This document shows, piece by piece, positions 59,633 through 64,000 of a stretch of DNA of 64,000 nt. The stretch is taken from contig NZ_HE610959.1 of NCBI RefSeq assembly GCF_000285515.1, positions 72,183 to 136,182 on the forward strand, read 5' to 3'. The translations under genes were made by a program, and so were the position numbers. This stretch comes from Paenibacillus senegalensis JC66 (lineage in GTDB: Bacteria > Bacillota > Bacilli > Paenibacillales > NBRC-103111). The notes under the pieces were generated by a model. The model was not told where the DNA came from and did not search any database. It saw nothing but the letters and a program-made list of their open reading frames with translations. How positions within the stretch are numbered: the stretch's first letter is position 1; each line of letters opens with the position of its first letter.

Positions 59633-60896
59633 CCAGTTCCTTCTTAGAGATCGCAATAATCTTGGGGGTCAGTAGCTCGGACCGGCTTTTCAGACGCTCT
59701 GTCCCTTGGGGATGGATAACATAGAGCAAAAACCTTAAATAATAATGCGTCAGCTTGGAAAAAAAGCCCTCTGGCAGATCCAGAACCGTAAACCCGAGCT
59801 GCCTGGTGCCCCGATGGATAATACTAATGCCGTAAAGCCCCTTGACATCCCGGTATTGCGGATCGTTCTGCATTAGCAGCAGCAGCTGCGGAAGTAAAAC
59901 TTCTGTACGGCGGATTAGTTGGATGGCCAAGTGTACGGAGTTTCGTGAGCTCGAGCCTAGACGATAGAGCAGCTTATTATCGAGATGCAGTTCAGCGATC
60001 CGGTCCCCTTTGCAGATCTGCTCCCCGTCTTCAAGCTGAATCGGCTGGCTTCCCCGGTATTCTCTCACCCTTACTTTTAGCAGAGGATTGCTTTGATCAA
60101 CCGGAATGATATTAAAGAAAGTGGCAAAGCAGCGTTCCCACAGCATCCAGAAAGCCAACAGCAAACGTCTGCTATTGTGAGCAGGTGTGGCAGCTGCCGT
60201 CATCAATTCATCTATTCGAACGGTTGCCCAGCTCTGCCTTTGAAGCTCTTCAAGCACTTCCTCCAGAGCTTGCAGCATGTAACGGGGTGCATCGCGATTC
60301 GCTCCCAAGGTGTCTCCGCTATCATGAAGAAGCACAATTGCTCCATCCTTCAAGCCTTCGAGCATTGAATTTTTCAAGCGCTTCTCGGCAACTTTGCTCC
60401 GCCAATCGCCTGTCATCACAGACCACAGGACAATAGTGTAATCTTTCAGCAAAAATAAATCGGTTAAATTAAGCATCCCCCACGGAGGACGGTAGCAGGT
60501 TGGGCGACACCCTGTTATGCGCTCGATAATGTCGGCTGACCGGTCCACCTGCCGGCGCTTCACATTCCAAGGCAGCATGAGCCAATTGCTCTTGTGATCG
60601 TAATTATGCACTCCAATTTGATGGCCCTCTTCATGCATTCTTAGCAGGAGCTCGGGATACTGCTCGGCCCTGGAGGCAAGCACAAAAAAAGTAGCTTTCA
60701 TATTATGCTTCTTCAACAAGTCCAACAGCTGAGGAGTATACTCCGGGTGTGGCCCATCGTCAAATGTCAGTGCCAATTGGCGATTGCCTTGAAAGCGGCG
60801 GACGACCCCGATCCCCATTATCCGCGTAATTATCCAAGGCAGCAGCATATATAAGCTGGTAAAAATTAATACAATCAAAAAAATCCTTTTCTCCAT
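59613..60896 (-). CDS. Polysaccharide deacetylase (NodB) with C-terminal YkoP-like domain
   Basis: 427 residues. One N-terminal membrane anchor (MEKRIFLIVLIFTSLYMLLPWIITRIM). NodB motifs: LALTFDDGPHPEYTPQLLDLL (Asp-Asp), GHQIGVHNYDHKS (metal-binding His pair), RPPWG, and DGAIVLLHDSG. The second half (about 230-427, starting RRLLLAFWMLWERCFATFF) matches YkoP-type domains found with such enzymes in Bacillales. It probably modifies cell-wall glycan. The ATG at 60896 has GGGAGG upstream; the 60 residues of the longer frame have no support. Confidence 0.85.
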   Translation of the reverse strand: MEKRIFLIVLIFTSLYMLLPWIITRIMGIGVVRRFQGNRQLALTFDDGPHPEYTPQLLDLLKKHNMKATFFVLASRAEQYPELLLRMHEEGHQIGVHNYDHKSNWLMLPWNVKRRQVDRSADIIERITGCRPTCYRPPWGMLNLTDLFLLKDYTIVLWSVMTGDWRSKVAEKRLKNSMLEGLKDGAIVLLHDSGDTLGANRDAPRYMLQALEEVLEELQRQSWATVRIDELMTAAATPAHNSRRLLLAFWMLWERCFATFFNIIPVDQSNPLLKVRVREYRGSQPIQLEDGEQICKGDRIAELHLDNKLLYRLGSSSRNSVHLAIQLIRRTEVLLPQLLLLMQNDPQYRDVKGLYGISIIHRGTRQLGFTVLDLPEGFFSKLTHYYLRFLLYVIHPQGTERLKSRSELLTPKIIAISKKELENRYAA

Positions 60897-61192
60897 CCCT
60901 GTTCCTCCCGGTATTTCCCTTTCCGCTTTCGGCTCTCTAGACATTTGGATGAAATGTGCCGGAACCTTCGTCTCCATACTATTATATTCAAAACATCCTA
61001 TGATTGAAATATATTCTGCCCCGATAGTAAACAAGTCATGTCTGGCTTTTTTAATTTTATGGTGTTGAAATAGCAATGCCGGTCATGGATGAATTCCATT
61101 TACGCGAATGCTCATGCAAATAGCCTGACTGCAGATATTTATCCGCTGCCAGGCTATCAAATTTATGGTAAAAGTGGATTGGACCGGGAGGC

Positions 61193-63446
61193 CTATCGGA
61201 TTCGGATGCCCACTACTTCAGCAAAACGGGAACCGTTAGTCGATTTGACCACCAGCCGCAGTCGTTCCGTTGTGCAATCGTGCTCCAAAGTATGAACCGC
61301 TTTTCTTTTGCGATTATTGTTTCCTTCTGCAATCATTCTCCACATCCCATCGACCCACGCCTGCCATTCATAATTCTGCACCAGCTCCGGAATTACGTCA
61401 AACGGGGTGCGCTTATAATGAAGATTGACTAAATCCTCATTCACATCATCATTAAAGATCACTTCCAGGCGGCTGAAGGTCGCCGGCGCTTCCCACTGTA
61501 ATTCAAGCCACTCATCGGCTCCATCCTGCATAGGATTCGAGAGCCACATATGAGGGGAGCCGTATGGCCGGAAGAACCCGTTAATGACATTATCCGGCCG
61601 GTAGGCCTCTGTCTCCGTGAGCAGCTTGAAGCAGAACGGCTTGCGCACAAAAGGCTTCATGCTCCACTGTACCACCGGCTGATCGTTGTCTATGGCCGTT
61701 AACAAGCTGGAGATGTTCGCTTTCTTTTCACGGATAAAGGAAAGCACGCCCGTCATCGGAACGTCAGATTGATGAAGTGAAATTTGCTGGTTTTCCCTTA
61801 CAATAACGAATGCGTTTTGAGGCTGTTCAGGGTTCCACGGAAGTCGGACGCGAATCCATTGCCTGTCTCCTTTGCTCACCCGGACCGTATCTTTGACCTG
61901 CAAAGTATGCGGTATATAGTTCTCCGGTCTTCCGGTGTCCCATAATTCAACCACCATCTCTGTATCCTCATGTGCATCCAGCAGAATCTCCAGCTCATTC
62001 ACATGGGGATTTACCGGGAAGAGAAATGCCACGTCATTTTCCATGTGGAATTTCGCGGCGGGCTTTGCAACCTCCAAGCATTTAAGCTGACTGGATGCGC
62101 TTACGTGAGCCAGGCTCGCAAGATCTTCCGGATCTTCGTATTTCAGACCGATGATCGCCGCATCATTGCGCAGCAGAGTCTGCTGCAGCTCTTTGATATG
62201 ATTTTGGTACAGCTGCCTTGGAGTGACGGATTTGTCGACACAAAGCGCAGCGGCTGCCCCGGCTGCCTCGCCCATAACGGAACAGGTGGCCATAACCCGC
62301 GTAGCTCCAAAAGCAACATGAGTCGCACTAATGTTTCTTCCTGCAAACAGTAAATTGTCTACATTGACCGAGTACAGACTGCGGAATGGTATTTGAAAAA
62401 CACCGTCGACACAAAACAGCTTGGAAACATAGTCGGAGGCGTACATCCCCTCCGGCGGATGAAGATCGATGGACCAGCCTCCAAAACCGATGTAATCCTC
62501 GAAGTTGGCTTGCTTTTCCAGGTCGTTTTGCGTGAGCACATAATCGCCAATAAAGCGGCGGTATTCCCTTTTGCCCGGTACGCTGCCCACCCATTCCAAC
62601 GTCATATTCTCAGCATCGAATTTACCGGAATTTTTTATGTAGTCCCAGATTCCATAAATGACGGACCACAGCTCATCGCGGATTTTTTCGTTGTCATAGA
62701 GAGTATCGATATGAGCTTCTCCGCCCCACTCGATCCACCAGTAATGGCAGCCTGAATCTCCGCTTTTGAACACCCGTTTCATCGGAATCGCGGTCTTCGT
62801 AATGTCCTGGGCGAAGCTTGGAGGAATAAACTTGACAGGATGGCCAGCATCCTTGGTGTAGAAAAACATCGTGCTGCCAAGTGATATATTATCAGACTCC
62901 TCGGGCGCCCACTTCTCCTGATATTCCCTATAGGCTTCACGGCCGATGCGGTATTTGGCCCCGGCGAGAAATCCTACAAGGCCATCGCCTGTGCAGTCAA
63001 GAAACAGAGGACTGGTGAAGGTAATTTTTCTTTCCGATCCCATCATCCAGCCTGTAACCGAACGAATCTTACGGCTTGATTCATTCCCGTCCGCTTCGAC
63101 TTCATGGACATTTGTATTTAAGAAAAGGGAAATATTTTTCTCTTTCAATACCATTTCGAGCATAACCAGATCCCAATAGTAAGGGTTCCCGTCCGGATTC
63201 AGGTACTGATTCTCCAGCAGCATCTCGCCTATAATTCCGGTTTCCCTGGCGTAGCGGTTGACACCCAGTCCGGTAGCGCCCAGCACCCAAACTCTAATCT
63301 CGCTGCTCGAATTTCCCCCAAGTACAGGACGATTCTGAATCAACGCGACTTTTTTTCCCGAGCCGCGCGGCCGATATGGCAGCACAAACCCCTGCCAAAC
63401 CACCGCCAACCACGGTAACATCCGATTGCACAAGTTCTTCTCTCAT
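61193..63446 (-). CDS. FAD-dependent oxidoreductase with C-terminal discoidin-like part, frameshifted near the start
   Basis: About 750 residues. From the ATG at 63446 (AGGGAGAG upstream) the frame gives SDVTVVGGGLAGVCAAISAARLGKK, an FAD-binding Rossmann loop; a run of seven A at 63351-63356 then shifts the frame. The main frame continues VALIQNRPVLGGNSSSEIRVW, the classic second part, then LFLDCTGDGLVGFLAGA, LLFAGRNISATHVAFGATRVMATCSVMGEAAGAAAALC. The last 300 residues look like a carbohydrate-binding or F5/8-type region. One A fewer would give one intact enzyme. The substrate may be a sugar or polyol. It is divergent from an AraC regulator. Confidence 0.82.
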
Positions 63447-63729
63447 CGTATTCTCTCCCTGCCTTTATTGGATTGATGCTGCCGCTTTTCCACGCTAATG
63501 GCCCATGGTCTTCGCTTCACCCAAAAAAATCGGCAGACAGCGAAATTCATTTATGGACATGGTATACTAAACACATATAGAAATAAGAGCGCCACAGCAA
63601 AACGGCAAACCTGACGACACCTGTTACCGGTACTCTATTGCATCATAATCAAAAGCCAGTCTACTTGAACATGCAATAAAAATGCATAAAGCATATACTT
63701 TATTTCATTTCAAATCCGAGGTGCACTTC

Positions 63730-64000
63730 ATGAGCATGTCAAACCTTTGGGAAAAAAAATTACATTTGTTATCCCATACCTATTGGGAACGCAAGGATCA
63801 GTTCAAGATGTTCTCGGACAGCTACCCTATGTGGGTAGCCTTTGCCGTCGAGTCAGGTGAATTCCGTTACCGTATTGGCTCGGAGAGCGGCCTGGCGGGG
63901 CCGGGAGAGCTGGTGTTCTGCCCTCCGGAGCAGCCTTTCGAACGGGAAGCTCTTGCCCCCCTGTCTCTCCACTTTCTCGGCTTCGCCTTTGATAACGAAG
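63730..64000 (+). CDS. AraC-type regulator, N-terminal part only (cut by window edge)
   Basis: 90 codons read by hand from the ATG at 63730 (GAGGTG upstream) to the end: MSMSNLWEKKLHLLSHTYWERKDQFKMFSDSYPMWVAFAVESG, then a cupin-like half (AGPGELVFCPPEQPFEREALAPLSLHFLGFAF). This is the sensing domain of AraC regulators for sugar or polyol utilisation. The HTH lies beyond the window. It is divergent from the FAD oxidoreductase, its probable target. Confidence 0.75.
   Translation, partial: MSMSNLWEKKLHLLSHTYWERKDQFKMFSDSYPMWVAFAVESGEFRYRIGSESGLAGPGELVFCPPEQPFEREALAPLSLHFLGFAFDNE

Noticed and set aside
1-64000. tRNA, rRNA, CRISPR arrays, insertion sequences, prophage or plasmid genes
   Set aside because: I looked for CCA-ended cloverleaf arms, regular spacer-repeat arrays, transposase or integrase proteins and found none that I could support.

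Overview
The window looks like a chromosomal segment of a spore-forming Firmicute of the Paenibacillaceae, most likely Paenibacillus or a close relative. Support for this: AGGAGG-type ribosome sites on most genes, frequent TTG starts, and a set of families typical of that group (DesK/DesR with a fatty acid desaturase, YkvI, YqkE, YneQ, DUF421, DUF441, PadR with a DUF1129 partner, CsoR, SigA, UgpBAEC). I see no transposase, prophage, CRISPR array, rRNA or tRNA. It is ordinary chromosome with one sizeable catabolic island.

Layout. 1-6.1 kb: a DNA alkylation repair gene (cut by the window edge) coupled to a VOC protein behind an operator-bearing promoter; PadR with its membrane partner; a VanW-type protein; a membrane alpha/beta hydrolase; a DUF441 protein. 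6.2-11.4 kb: an EEP nuclease/phosphatase, a lone MrpE antiporter subunit, a promoter-terminator unit that looks like a small RNA, orphan larE, a small gene behind an Fnr/CRP-type site, and a Rossmann oxidoreductase. 11.4-19.4 kb: an ABC exporter, an ABC-2 transporter with two permeases plus its NarL-type two-component system, and an AraC-VOC in-frame fusion.

20.0-32.3 kb is one sugar/polyol locus. A DeoR-type regulator faces dhaK, rpiB, talC, a zinc alcohol dehydrogenase, dhaL, a HAD phosphatase, glpQ and ugpC-A-E-B. The enzyme set fits oxidation of a C4 polyol (erythritol/threitol) to erythrulose, phosphorylation by a split DhaK/DhaL kinase, isomerisation to erythrose 4-phosphate and entry into the pentose phosphate pool by transaldolase; glycerophosphodiester uptake is attached downstream. 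A perfect inverted repeat occurs twice in the divergent deoR/dhaK region, and dhaK and the dehydrogenase share a matching promoter.

32.5-53.6 kb: membrane, envelope and stress genes (DUF421, YkvI, a D,D-carboxypeptidase, CsoR, a Fur-boxed haem monooxygenase, azoreductase, SufT-like protein), the des-desK-desR cold-response operon with two matching operator repeats, flavoproteins, ArsR, PpaC, a MATE pump, a sigma-A gene that is not next to dnaG, DedA proteins and HisC. 54-64 kb: YqkE, a single-chain PduL-AckA fusion (phosphotransacylase plus acetate kinase), BirA-regulated bioB, a VanY-like lipoprotein, a TVP38 protein, a NodB-YkoP protein, and an FAD oxidoreductase divergent from a truncated AraC-type gene.

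At least two genes (dhaL and the FAD oxidoreductase), possibly ugpA too, are broken at A-runs. In dhaL the run is an in-phase A AAA AAG heptamer, so programmed frameshifting, true mutation and homopolymer sequencing error all have to be considered.
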